Positions 18,022 through 26,054 of a stretch of 64,000 nt of DNA are shown here, in pieces; the first letter of the stretch is position 1, and each line of letters starts with the position of its first letter. The stretch spans positions 1 to 64,000 of the forward strand of contig NZ_FNGC01000002.1 in NCBI RefSeq assembly GCF_900102785.1, written 5' to 3'. Under the pieces are notes generated by a model. That model saw only the letters and a list, made by a program, of their open reading frames with translations. It ran no database searches and was not told the origin of the DNA. The translations under genes and the position numbers were made by a program. This stretch comes from Arthrobacter sp. ok362 (GTDB taxonomy: Bacteria; Actinomycetota; Actinomycetes; Actinomycetales; Micrococcaceae).

Positions 18022-18049
18022 ATTATATATAGGGTGTGACCTGAGTCAA
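18022..18049 (-). promoter_or_regulatory. promoter with overlapping operator for the fuconate-dehydratase operon
   Basis: On the minus strand TTGACT (18049-18044) and TATAAT (18027-18022) are 16 bases apart, close to the housekeeping consensus. The spacer contains AGGTCACA and leads into a TATATATAAT run. The surrounding 50 bases align with the promoters at 23614-23641 and 24466-24493 and share ATCCTRTAGGAATAT downstream. This points to one regulator, probably one of the two FCD GntR proteins next door. Confidence 0.75.
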
Positions 18050-18166
18050 GCAATAGTGCTGCCGGGCCACAATCGGGTCCGGGCGCGATCGTGTGTGAGG
18101 TGCTGGGCGGCGGTCGATCACATATGCTTCGTTAGGCCCACACTTACGGAGAGACGGAGGGGTTCA

Positions 18167-18889
18167 GTGCCAAGTAGAACTCCCGTAGAGCCAGCCAAGG
18201 TCCCTACGAGCGAGGTGTACACGTTGCTTCGCGCGGCCATCATGTCGGGGGAGATCGCACCGGACTCGCGGATCAATATCGAGGCTATTTCCCGGACCTT
18301 TGGTGTGTCCCAGACGCCGGTTCGTGAAGCGTTGCAGCGCCTGGAAGGCGACAACCTGATTAACTACGCACCGGGCAAGGGATACAGCACCACGGCCCTT
18401 CTGGATCTTCAGGGTCTGCATGACCTCTTTGAGTTCCGGCTGCTCGTCGAACCCTGGGCCGCCCGGGCGGTAGCAGTGGACAGACTTTCCAATCCCGGAA
18501 GCCAGCTCCTCCATGAGGTGGAAAAGTTCGTCGACACGGCGGCTCCGGACCAGGACCTGCGTCAGGACATGGTGGCGCACGATGCGCGTTTCCACGAATT
18601 GATCCTGACGGCAACCGGGAACCCCGTCATCGGGCAGGCCTACGCACAGACCCACTGCCACCTGCACATATTCCGCTTGTATCCCCGGGACCTCTACAGG
18701 GCTGACACGATCGATGAGCATCGACGCATTGCCACCGCCGTCGCCAACGCCGATCCTGACACGGCAGAGCAAGCCATGTCTGACCACATTAAAAACTCAT
18801 TCGGGCGGTTTTCCGTGGCCTTTGATGTCAGTGCAGGATCTCCAACGCTGGCACACACAAAGCGACTACCGCTCCGGCTCCAGCACTAG
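18167..18889 (+). CDS. GntR family regulator, FCD subfamily
   Basis: A 240-residue repressor/activator. The GTG at 18167 is preferred since GGAGGGG precedes it and the winged helix begins soon after (VYTLLRAAIMSGEIAP...GVSQTPVREALQRLE). The C-terminal FCD helical domain binds a metal and an organic-acid ligand; HDARFHELIL and the final H-x-H-like segments supply the Asp/His ligands. Divergent from the fuconate-dehydratase operon and ending 2 bases before the converging UxaA gene. Closely similar in layout to the GntR protein at 23736, including NPVIGQAY.QTHCHLHIFRLYP. Confidence 0.92.
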   Translation: MPSRTPVEPAKVPTSEVYTLLRAAIMSGEIAPDSRINIEAISRTFGVSQTPVREALQRLEGDNLINYAPGKGYSTTALLDLQGLHDLFEFRLLVEPWAARAVAVDRLSNPGSQLLHEVEKFVDTAAPDQDLRQDMVAHDARFHELILTATGNPVIGQAYAQTHCHLHIFRLYPRDLYRADTIDEHRRIATAVANADPDTAEQAMSDHIKNSFGRFSVAFDVSAGSPTLAHTKRLPLRLQH

Positions 18890-18891
18890 GG

Positions 18892-20430
18892 CTACATCAC
18901 CGTGCCGACCATCCACGGAACGAATTCCTTGTCGCCATAGCCGAAGTCTTCGCTCTTGGTGTGGGTCCCCGAGGCAACGTCGAGGATCGTCCTGAAAATT
19001 TCCTCTCCCAGGTCCTCGATTGAGGTGGTGCCGTCGGCCACGCCGCCACAGTTGATGTCCATGTCCTCGGTCATGCGGTCATAGAGTTCGGTGTTTGTCG
19101 CGAGTTTGATGCTGGGCACCGGGGCGCATCCGAACGCTGATCCGCGGCCGGTGGTGAAGCAGACCAGATTGGCCCCGCCGGCGACGATGCCCGTGACCGA
19201 CACGGGATCGTGGCCGGGGGTATCCATAAACACGAACCCTTTGGACGTGACGGGTTCCGCGTACTCCACGACGTCCGCGAGGGTGGTGGTGCCTCCCTTG
19301 GCGACGGCGCCCAGGGATTTTTCGAGAATGGTGGTGAGCCCGCCCTCCTTGTTGCCCGGAGACGGGTTGTTGTCCATGGATCCCGAGTTTTTCGCGGTGT
19401 AGTCGCGCCACCAGTCGATGCGTGCCAGCAGCTTGTGGGCCACGGCCTCGGTGGCCGCCCGCCGGACGAGCATGTGCTCGGTGCCATAGATTTCGGGGGT
19501 CTCGCCGACGATCCCGGTCCCTCCCTGATGGACCAGACGGTCCACGGCGTTGCCGAGAGCGGGATTGGCGGTGATCCCGGAGTAGGCATCAGAGCCACCG
19601 CAGTTGGTTCCGAGAACGAGCTCGGATGCCGGGACGGTGGTTCGCTTCGTCTGGTTGACCTGCCCCAGCATGCCGGTGAGCCAGCCGATGCCGGCGGCAA
19701 TGGTCTTCGACGTTCCGCCGAGTTCCTGGATGGTCGAGTACACGATGGGCAGGTCCGGGCGGAGCTGAACGTCCTGGGTCAGTTGACTGATCTGGTTGTC
19801 TTCGCAGCCAAGGCCCAGCACCAGGAAGCCGCCGAAATTGGGATGGGTGAGGTACCCGCGCATGGTTCTGCGGAGGATGTCCATCCCCTCGCCCTCCTGG
19901 GCCATGCCGCATCCGGTGCCATGCGTCAGTGCAACGACGCCGTCGACGTTCTCATACTGGTCCAGCACACCGGAGTACCGGAGGCGCTGGACGATCTGGC
20001 TCGCTGCCGTGGCGGAGCAGTTGACCGTACTTAGGACGCCGATGTAATTCCGGGTTCCGACCTTGCCGTCCGAGCGGACGTAGCCCTGAAAGGTTGCCCG
20101 CTCGCTAAGGGGCAGAACGGGCTCGTCCTTGGCATCCACGCAGAATTCGTACGCGCGGTCGAACTCCTTGTAGTCCAGATTGTGCAGGTGAACGTGGTCC
20201 CCGGTGCTGATGTCCGACCGGGCGAAACCGATGATCTGTCCGTACCGGCGGACCGGTGCGCCCTCGGCGATGTCGCGTACGGCGACCTTGTGGCTGCGCG
20301 GAATCGCGGCGGCCAGCGTTACCAACTGGTCGCCCGCACTAGCCGTTGAGGCGACCTGCATGTCCTGAGTGGTGATGGCCACGTTGTCTTCAGTGTGAAG
20401 GTGGATTAGGGGCGCTATGGCAGCGGTCAC
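18892..20430 (-). CDS. UxaA family dehydratase (galactarate / altronate dehydratase-like)
   Basis: A 512-residue full-length enzyme that would dehydrate a sugar acid, such as galactarate or altronate, to a keto-deoxy acid, usually with iron. The N-terminal SAF-like part (about 1-90) ends in HVHLHNL, and the main part starts at GYVRSDGKVGTRNYIGVLSTVNCSA. LGTNCGGSDAYSGITANPA, TTGRGSAFGCAPVPSIK and DINCGGV hold the conserved Cys residues. GTG 20430 is preferred: AAAGG lies 9 bases upstream, while the upstream ATG has no site. Last gene of the importer operon starting at 23507, 60 bases after the ATPase. Confidence 0.87.
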   Translation of the reverse strand: MTAAIAPLIHLHTEDNVAITTQDMQVASTASAGDQLVTLAAAIPRSHKVAVRDIAEGAPVRRYGQIIGFARSDISTGDHVHLHNLDYKEFDRAYEFCVDAKDEPVLPLSERATFQGYVRSDGKVGTRNYIGVLSTVNCSATAASQIVQRLRYSGVLDQYENVDGVVALTHGTGCGMAQEGEGMDILRRTMRGYLTHPNFGGFLVLGLGCEDNQISQLTQDVQLRPDLPIVYSTIQELGGTSKTIAAGIGWLTGMLGQVNQTKRTTVPASELVLGTNCGGSDAYSGITANPALGNAVDRLVHQGGTGIVGETPEIYGTEHMLVRRAATEAVAHKLLARIDWWRDYTAKNSGSMDNNPSPGNKEGGLTTILEKSLGAVAKGGTTTLADVVEYAEPVTSKGFVFMDTPGHDPVSVTGIVAGGANLVCFTTGRGSAFGCAPVPSIKLATNTELYDRMTEDMDINCGGVADGTTSIEDLGEEIFRTILDVASGTHTKSEDFGYGDKEFVPWMVGTVM

Positions 20431-20490
20431 GGGGATAAGCCTTTGTTCGATGTTTCGGCAGGACGAATTCAAATCGGGCGGTCGATGGTG

Positions 20491-21213
20491 CTAGAGAACC
20501 TTGCTCAGGAATCCCTGGGTTCGTCCGTGCTGGGGGGAAGAGAAGATCTCTTCCGGTGTGCCTTCCTCGACGATCCGTCCCTGATCCATGAAGATCACGC
20601 GGTCGGCCACTTCCCGGGCGAACCCCATTTCGTGGGTGACAACCACCATGGTCATGCCCTCATTTGCCAGGTCCTTCATCACGGCCAGCACTTCGCCGAC
20701 AATTTCGGGGTCAAGCGCCGAGGTGGGTTCATCAAAAAGCATGATTTTGGGGTCCATCGCCAGCGCTCGGGCTATGGCGACACGCTGCATCTGACCGCCC
20801 GACAGGTTCCCAGGGAAGGTGTCCATCTTTTCCGCAAGGCCCACCTTTGTCAGCAGCATTTCAGCCTTGGCGCGGGCTTCCTCCTTGGAGGTCTTGGCGA
20901 CCTTGAGCGGGGCAAGCATGACGTTGTCGATGACTTTCAGGTGCGGGAACAGGTTGAAATGCTGGAAGACCATCCCCGCCTCCTGCCGGACCAGATTGAT
21001 ATTGGTCTTCGAATCGTCCAACCGATGCTTGTTGATGACGATGCTGCCCGATGAGATCGTCTCCAGGCCGTTCATGCACCTCAGAAAGGTGCTTTTGCCG
21101 GATCCTGAGGGACCGATGACGCACACCACCTCACGCTCGCGGATGTGGCAATCGATGCCCTTGAGCACATGGTTCGGCCCGAACTTCTTATTCAAATTCT
21201 CAACAAATATCAC
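20491..21213 (-). CDS. amino-acid-type ABC transporter ATP-binding protein
   Basis: A 240-residue import ATPase of the polar amino acid (GlnQ/HisP) class. It has Walker [11 protein letters not shown]-loop [11 protein letters not shown], signature [15 protein letters not shown] and Walker [15 protein letters not shown]. The GTG at 21213 begins the ABC domain directly; the longer frame upstream lies over the permease gene in another frame. It powers the two permeases encoded just upstream. The operon also contains a UxaA dehydratase, so the cargo may be a sugar acid rather than an amino acid; this is inference. Confidence 0.93.
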   Translation of the reverse strand: MIFVENLNKKFGPNHVLKGIDCHIREREVVCVIGPSGSGKSTFLRCMNGLETISSGSIVINKHRLDDSKTNINLVRQEAGMVFQHFNLFPHLKVIDNVMLAPLKVAKTSKEEARAKAEMLLTKVGLAEKMDTFPGNLSGGQMQRVAIARALAMDPKIMLFDEPTSALDPEIVGEVLAVMKDLANEGMTMVVVTHEMGFAREVADRVIFMDQGRIVEEGTPEEIFSSPQHGRTQGFLSKVL

Positions 21214-21227
21214 TGGTGTATTCCGAT

Positions 21228-21917
21228 CTAAATGCCCGCGGGCTCTGGAAGTTTGAGGGGGTCGACATGGACGCCGGTGCGTTTCTCGTAGAGTCGGCCC
21301 AGCCGGGAGATGCCGTAGCAAATGACGAAGTACATGCCGGCGACCACCAGGAACGTCTTGATGGGGTCGCCAGTCAGGTTGGTGACGATGTTCCCTGCAT
21401 GGGTCAGTTCGAGTAAGCCGGTGACCGTGACCAGCGAGGAATCCTTGACCAGGCCGATGAGGAAGCCGATGCCTGGCGGAACCATGATCTTTACGGCCTG
21501 GGGAAGGATGACGTATGTCAGTTTCCGCCAGTAGTTGAGACCGAGGGCATCTGCTGCTTCGCTTTGTCCCTTGGCCACGGCTTCGATGCTGCCGCGCACG
21601 ATCTCGGCTACGTAGGCAGCGGCGAAGCAGGTCAGGGCGATGACGGCGGAGGCGAACTTGTCCGGTTCCAGGCCGGGGAACAGCAGCGGGATCCCGAAAA
21701 AGACGAAGAAGATGATGACCAGAACGGGAATGCCGCGTACGCAGCTGATGTAGATAGTGCTGATCCACCGCGCGATCCTGCTCGGCGATGTCCGGGCGAT
21801 GCCGAGGATCAGTCCAAAGATGACTCCGAGAATCCCGGATACGGCGCAGAGCTGAATGGTCAGCCACGCGCCCTGGGCCAGCGGAATCAGGTCCTGCCAT
21901 TCGAAGGGCCTAAACAT
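21228..21917 (-). CDS. amino-acid-type ABC transporter permease
   Basis: A 229-residue inner-membrane subunit of the HisM/GlnP class with about five membrane helices. The EAA loop is seen as [25 protein letters not shown], which docks on the ATPase. [16 protein letters not shown] is the conserved N-terminal permease segment. Overlaps the preceding permease gene by 8 bases, so the pair is probably translated together and forms a heterodimer. Confidence 0.92.
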   Translation of the reverse strand: MFRPFEWQDLIPLAQGAWLTIQLCAVSGILGVIFGLILGIARTSPSRIARWISTIYISCVRGIPVLVIIFFVFFGIPLLFPGLEPDKFASAVIALTCFAAAYVAEIVRGSIEAVAKGQSEAADALGLNYWRKLTYVILPQAVKIMVPPGIGFLIGLVKDSSLVTVTGLLELTHAGNIVTNLTGDPIKTFLVVAGMYFVICYGISRLGRLYEKRTGVHVDPLKLPEPAGI

Positions 21918-22581
21918 GCGTGCCCACCGCCCACCGGAACAGCGTCGTTTCGGCCCGTTTCGAGGCCAGCGACATCAGTGCTGATACCCCGAGATAGAGC
22001 AGACCGCCGACGGCGAGTACCTCGATGGTTCGGTACGTTGTGTTGCTGACGCTCATGATCGCGTTGGTCAATTCAGGAAGCGAGATGATGGATCCAATCG
22101 ACGAAGCCAAAAACAGCAGAATGAGCTGGTTGGTCAGTGCGGGGAAGACGTTTCGCGTGGCCGGCAGCAAGATGATGTACCGCACGATCTGGCCAGGCTT
22201 CATACCTAGCGCTTTACCGGCTTCACGCAGTCCGTGGGGCACCGATTCGAAGCCGGCCCGGTAAATTTCCGCCGTGTATGCCGCATTGTTCAGGGTCAGG
22301 CCGATGACGGCGGCCCAGACGGGCTCGAGGTTGATGCCCAGGGCGGGAAGGGCGAAGTAGATCAGGTACAGCTGTACCAGCAGAGGCGTGTTGCGGATGG
22401 CCTCGATGTAGCAGGTGCACAGGATGCTGAGTGGTTTTCCGGGCCCGACCTTTCCCAGGTACACGAGGACGCCGAGAGCGCTTCCCGCCAGCATGGCCAC
22501 GAGGGTGATGTACAAAGCCGTCCAAAGCCCCTCGAGCAGAAGCGAGCTGTACGGGAGAAGGTCTCCGAAATATAGAGCCAT
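21910..22581 (-). CDS. amino-acid-type ABC transporter permease
   Basis: A 223-residue membrane subunit, partner of the next permease. Typical parts are YIEAIRNTPLLVQLYLIYFALP near residue 65 and the EAA loop GLREAGKALGMKPGQIVRYIILPA. The ATG at 22581 is taken over the TTG two codons earlier because GGATCC lies at usable distance. Separated from the binding-protein gene by a hairpin-containing gap. Confidence 0.92.
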   Translation of the reverse strand: MALYFGDLLPYSSLLLEGLWTALYITLVAMLAGSALGVLVYLGKVGPGKPLSILCTCYIEAIRNTPLLVQLYLIYFALPALGINLEPVWAAVIGLTLNNAAYTAEIYRAGFESVPHGLREAGKALGMKPGQIVRYIILLPATRNVFPALTNQLILLFLASSIGSIISLPELTNAIMSVSNTTYRTIEVLAVGGLLYLGVSALMSLASKRAETTLFRWAVGTHV

Positions 22582-22612
22582 GAGCAAGGGATCCTATCCG
22601 TGAACGGCAGGA

Positions 22613-22642
22613 GTGGGTGGAGACTGCATGTCATCCACCCAC
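22613..22642 (-). terminator. intercistronic hairpin after the binding-protein gene
   Basis: GTGGGTGGA (22613-22621) pairs with TCCACCCAC (22634-22642) around a 12-base loop, between the binding-protein stop and the first permease. No U-run follows. Such structures commonly protect the binding-protein mRNA so that it is made in excess over the membrane parts. Confidence 0.55.
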
Positions 22643-22667
22643 GCCTGAGGACGCGTTCGAATGCTGT

Positions 22668-23507
22668 TTAGTGGGCGAGGAACGCAGGAAGGGACAGCCC
22701 GAACCACTTCTGCAAGGAGGCCTCGTTCTGTCCGGAGATGTTGTAGTTCCGGAGGAAGTTGTTGAGGTAGTTGAGCCAGGTCTGGTCTCCCTGCTTGACT
22801 CCAATGGAGAACAGCGCCGGCTTGATCGGGTCGCCCTTGAGGACCTGGAACGCGGAAGGTTCCTTCTTCACGAGGCCGCCGACGATGGCGTTGTTTTCAA
22901 TCAGCGCGTCCACCTTGCCGCTCTTGAGCGCCTGGATGGAGTCTGCCGTCGTGTTGAAGCCGGTGATCTTGGCGTTGGGGAAGCTGGCCTTAAGGATCTG
23001 CTCGCCAACGCTTCCCCGTGACGTAGCCACCGATTTGCCGTCAAGGTCCGCGTAGCTGGCGATCGGGCTTCCCGCAGGCACCATGAAGACGGTGGAGCTA
23101 GCGGCATACGGCTCGGACATGTCCACAACCTGGGCGCGCGCATCCGAAGCGGTGAAGGTGGCAATCACGGCGTCGGCCTTATCGGTCTGCAGCAACGGGA
23201 TGCGGCTTTCATTCGTGGCGGTAACGAACTCGACCTTTGCGCCGAGCGAGGCGCCGAGTGCATTTGCGACGTCAATGTCGAAGCCCTCGTGGGTGCCGTC
23301 GGACTTCATCACGCCATATCCCGGGGAGTCGGAGCTGACCGCGATCCTGACGGTCTTCGACTTGAGAATCTGCGTGAGGTGGCTGTCTGCGACTGCACCT
23401 GTTGCGGCACCGGATCCGTTCGAAGCGCCGCCGGACGAGCAGCCCCCCAAAGTAAGGGCCAAGGCGACGGCCGGAACAAGAAGCAACTTCGGCGTTGCTC
23501 TGAACAT
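22668..23507 (-). CDS. ABC transporter substrate-binding lipoprotein, amino-acid (family 3) type
   Basis: A 279-residue extracellular solute-binding protein anchored as a lipoprotein: the signal helix LLLVPAVALALTLGGCSS ends in a lipobox (LGGC, Cys about 23). The mature part is a type 3 binding fold, with GFDIDVANALGASLG, DAVIATFTASDAR, SRGSVGEQILK and SGKVDALIENNAIV as family marks. The ligand-carboxylate-binding Arg of classic amino-acid binders is not obvious at the usual place, compatible with a different acid as ligand. First gene of the operon to 18892. Confidence 0.92.
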   Translation of the reverse strand: MFRATPKLLLVPAVALALTLGGCSSGGASNGSGAATGAVADSHLTQILKSKTVRIAVSSDSPGYGVMKSDGTHEGFDIDVANALGASLGAKVEFVTATNESRIPLLQTDKADAVIATFTASDARAQVVDMSEPYAASSTVFMVPAGSPIASYADLDGKSVATSRGSVGEQILKASFPNAKITGFNTTADSIQALKSGKVDALIENNAIVGGLVKKEPSAFQVLKGDPIKPALFSIGVKQGDQTWLNYLNNFLRNYNISGQNEASLQKWFGLSLPAFLAH

Positions 23508-23613
23508 GAGTACTCTCCTGGTGATTATTTACTGCGTAACGGATGCGGACTGTGACAGCGTTCCAAGATCCCCGGCTGATCACACCGACGGGGATCCTGT
23601 AGGAATATGTTGT

Positions 23614-23641
23614 ATCATATATGCAATGTGATCTAGGTCAA
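23614..23641 (-). promoter_or_regulatory. promoter with overlapping operator for the ABC importer/UxaA operon
   Basis: On the minus strand TTGACC (23641-23636) and TATGAT (23619-23614) are 16 bases apart. The 18 bases TCACATTGCATATATGAT (minus strand 23631-23614) recur without mismatch on the plus strand at 24476-24493 ahead of the aldehyde dehydrogenase gene. The operator therefore covers spacer and -10 box, a repressor-type position. GntR at 23736 diverges from this promoter. Confidence 0.8.
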
Positions 23642-23735
23642 GTCTTTGCTCGTCGGCCTGCTGCAGGCTCCCCGGCGGTGCGATCCGCCGTTCTGGACGG
23701 CCCACGATCTCGACGGCTACTGAAATGAGGGGCGA

Positions 23736-24452
23736 GTGACGGTATCAACCGCAAGCGATGTGACGACGGCGAAGGTCGCCGCCAGCGAGGTGTATTCCTC
23801 CCTTCGCCAGTCAATACTTGATGGCGATATCGCTCCGGGTACACGCATTAACATCGACGCAGTCTCCCGGCGCCTGGGCGTGTCCCAGACCCCTGTCCGC
23901 GAAGCGCTGCAGCACCTGGAGGGCGACAACTTGCTGGTGTACTACCCCGGCCGGGGCTACAGCACCACGCCCCTGTTGAGCCTGGCGGAGCTTCGTTCCC
24001 TGTTTGAGTTCCGGCTGCTGGTGGAGCCCTGGGCGGCGCGATCCGCCGCAGTGGACCGGCTGTCCAACCCCTCGGCTGCCCTGCGCGCGGAACTTGAGGT
24101 GCTCGAGCGCCAGGTTGATGACACCGTCAATGGGCGCCAGGACCTGCTGGCCCACGATGCACGCTTCCACGACCTGGTCCTCGCCTCCGCCGGCAACCCG
24201 GTGGTCCAGCAGGCGTACGTCCAGACACACTGCCACCTGCATCTGTTCCGGCTGTACCCCTCGGACCTGGACAGCCGGGTCACCTTGATGGAGCACCGCG
24301 GCATCCGCGACGCAATTGCCGCCGCGGATCCGCTGGCTGCCGAGGAAGCCATGAGCGCTCACCTCCGCAGCTCCTTCCATCGCTTCGCCCGTGCCTTCGG
24401 TGCGGAGCGGGACGCACTGCCGAGCGCCGCGCTCGGACGAATGACTCCCTGA
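23736..24452 (+). CDS. GntR family regulator, FCD subfamily
   Basis: A 238-residue paralog of the regulator at 18167. The GTG start follows GAGGGGCGA. The winged helix has INIDAVSRRLGVSQTPVREALQHLEGDNLL and the FCD domain has the HDARFHDLVL and QTHCHLHLFRLYP ligand-binding segments. It lies between two promoters carrying an identical 18-base operator (23614-23631 and 24476-24493), which makes it the most likely owner of that site. The inducer is presumably the sugar acid taken up by the adjacent importer or one of its breakdown products. Confidence 0.93.
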   Translation: MTVSTASDVTTAKVAASEVYSSLRQSILDGDIAPGTRINIDAVSRRLGVSQTPVREALQHLEGDNLLVYYPGRGYSTTPLLSLAELRSLFEFRLLVEPWAARSAAVDRLSNPSAALRAELEVLERQVDDTVNGRQDLLAHDARFHDLVLASAGNPVVQQAYVQTHCHLHLFRLYPSDLDSRVTLMEHRGIRDAIAAADPLAAEEAMSAHLRSSFHRFARAFGAERDALPSAALGRMTP

Positions 24453-24465
24453 CCCGCGGGTCAAC

Positions 24466-24493
24466 TTGTTCTGGGTCACATTGCATATATGAT
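24466..24493 (+). promoter_or_regulatory. promoter with overlapping operator for the aldehyde dehydrogenase/FAH operon
   Basis: TTGTTC (24466-24471) and TATGAT (24488-24493) are 16 bases apart, and the 18-base operator shared with 23614-23631 occupies 24476-24493. A second half-like CATATATGATC lies at 24504-24514, in the likely start of the transcript. The two copies could be bound cooperatively. Confidence 0.8.
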
Positions 24494-24543
24494 GCGATAC
24501 ATCCATATATGATCCGTTCATCCGCTAAGGAGATAGAGACTTC

Positions 24544-24591
24544 ATGGCAACGACGATTTCCAGCACCACCGGCGACGAGGCCTCACAATGA
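24544..24591 (+). CDS. 15-codon leader ORF overlapping the aldehyde dehydrogenase start
   Basis: ATG 24544 follows a full AAGGAG (24527-24532) and reads 15 codons (MATTISSTTGDEASQ) to a TGA that overlaps the aldehyde dehydrogenase ATG in an ATGA arrangement. The good ribosome site belongs to this small frame, while the enzyme start has only GAGG. It may couple translation of the enzyme, or be the remains of a longer gene that once stood here. It contains five Thr/Ser codons but no run of one rare codon, so attenuation is not evident. Confidence 0.5.
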   Translation: MATTISSTTGDEASQ

Positions 24592-26054
24592 GCACCAGCG
24601 TCGAAGATTTGAACACGGCCGTTGAGACGGCTCACGCCGCGTTCCTGCTCGGGCGACGCGTCGATTTGACCACCCGGGCAGGCTGGCTCGAGGTGGTGGC
24701 TGCGGCCCTGGAAGAGGACGCCGACGTTCTGGTTCCGCTGGCAGCCCGCGAGACCAACCTTGGTTTGGCCAGGCTCCAAGGCGAACTGAAGCGCACCGTT
24801 TTCCAGCTCCGGCTGTTCGCCGCGGAAGTCCGCTCGGGTGAGCACCTGGATGCGACCATCGACCACGCGGATCCCGACTGGGGGATGGGCGCCCGGCCTG
24901 ACCTGCGGCGGATGAATGTCCCGTTGGGTGTTGTGGGCGTCTTCGGCGCATCCAATTTCCCCTTTGCCTTCAGCGTCATGGGCGGAGACAGCGCCTCGGC
25001 CCTCGCGGCCGGATGTTCCGTTGTCTACAAGGCCCACGAGGGTCACCCTGGACTCTCGCTCCGCACGGCCGAAACCGTGCAGCGCGCTCTCCGGGAGGCG
25101 GGAGCTCCGGCCGGTCTCTTCACCCTGATCACGGGCCGGGCGGCGGCTGAAGCGCTGGTAGACCACCCGCTGGTGAAGGCCATCGGCTTCACCGGCTCCA
25201 CGGCAGGGGGACGCGCGCTGGCGGAGCGGGCTTTCGCCAGGGCGGAGCCGATCCCATTTTATGGAGAGCTCGGCGGGATCAACGCCGTGTTCGTGACCGA
25301 ACAGGCCTGGTCGGCGCGCAAAGACAGCATTCTCAGCGGCTACGCGGCCTCACTCAGCCTCGGCATGGGGCAGTTCTGCACCAAACCGGGCCTCCTCTTT
25401 GTCCCCGGGGGTACGACGGCGGAAGCTGCCGAAGCACTGCGCGCAGCGTTCACGGACTTCGAACCGGCGCCGTTGCTCACTGAACGGTTGCACGAAGGCT
25501 ACCGCAACGCCGTAAAAGAGGTTGCAGGACAGCCGGGAGTTGAGCCGCTGGTGGAGGGCACTTTCGACGCCGCCCCGATGCCGACTGTGCTGCGCGCGGC
25601 CAGCGCTGCGGTCTTCGAGCAGCCCGAGCTGCTACGCCAGGAAATGTTCGGCCCGGCCAGCCTGCTGGTTGAATACCGGGAGGAATCCGAGCTGACGGCG
25701 CTCGCCGAGCTCCTTGAGGGCCAGCTGACCACCACCCTGCAGGCCGAGGCGGACGACGACGTCAGCGAACTCGCGGACCGGCTTGCCGACATCAGTGGAC
25801 GGGTTCTCTGGAACGGCTGGCCCACCGGCGTTACCGTCAGTTTCGCCCAGCACCACGGCGGCCCCTACCCGGCCACGACTTCGACCACGACGTCCGTGGG
25901 GACGGCCGCCGTCGGGCGCTTCATGCGTCCGGTGGCGCACCAGGATTTCCCCGCCTCACGGCTGCCGGAACCACTACAAGACACGAACCCCTGGTCGGTG
26001 CCCCAACGCATCGACGGGACCTGGACCCGACCGCAGCCAAAGGTGGATGCCTGA
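24588..26054 (+). CDS. aldehyde dehydrogenase, probable alpha-ketoglutarate semialdehyde dehydrogenase
   Basis: A 488-residue NAD(P)-dependent aldehyde dehydrogenase. The catalytic Cys is at about residue 264 in MGQFCTKPG, the general-base Glu in YGELGGINAVF, and the cofactor segment reads FTGSTAGGRALAERA. The early GVFGASNFPFAFSVMGGD and the overall layout match the 2,5-dioxovalerate branch, which oxidises alpha-ketoglutarate semialdehyde to alpha-ketoglutarate as the last step of oxidative pentose and hexarate breakdown. Its stop overlaps the FAH-family gene by one base (TGATG), whose product could supply the semialdehyde. Confidence 0.85.
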   Translation: MSTSVEDLNTAVETAHAAFLLGRRVDLTTRAGWLEVVAAALEEDADVLVPLAARETNLGLARLQGELKRTVFQLRLFAAEVRSGEHLDATIDHADPDWGMGARPDLRRMNVPLGVVGVFGASNFPFAFSVMGGDSASALAAGCSVVYKAHEGHPGLSLRTAETVQRALREAGAPAGLFTLITGRAAAEALVDHPLVKAIGFTGSTAGGRALAERAFARAEPIPFYGELGGINAVFVTEQAWSARKDSILSGYAASLSLGMGQFCTKPGLLFVPGGTTAEAAEALRAAFTDFEPAPLLTERLHEGYRNAVKEVAGQPGVEPLVEGTFDAAPMPTVLRAASAAVFEQPELLRQEMFGPASLLVEYREESELTALAELLEGQLTTTLQAEADDDVSELADRLADISGRVLWNGWPTGVTVSFAQHHGGPYPATTSTTTSVGTAAVGRFMRPVAHQDFPASRLPEPLQDTNPWSVPQRIDGTWTRPQPKVDA

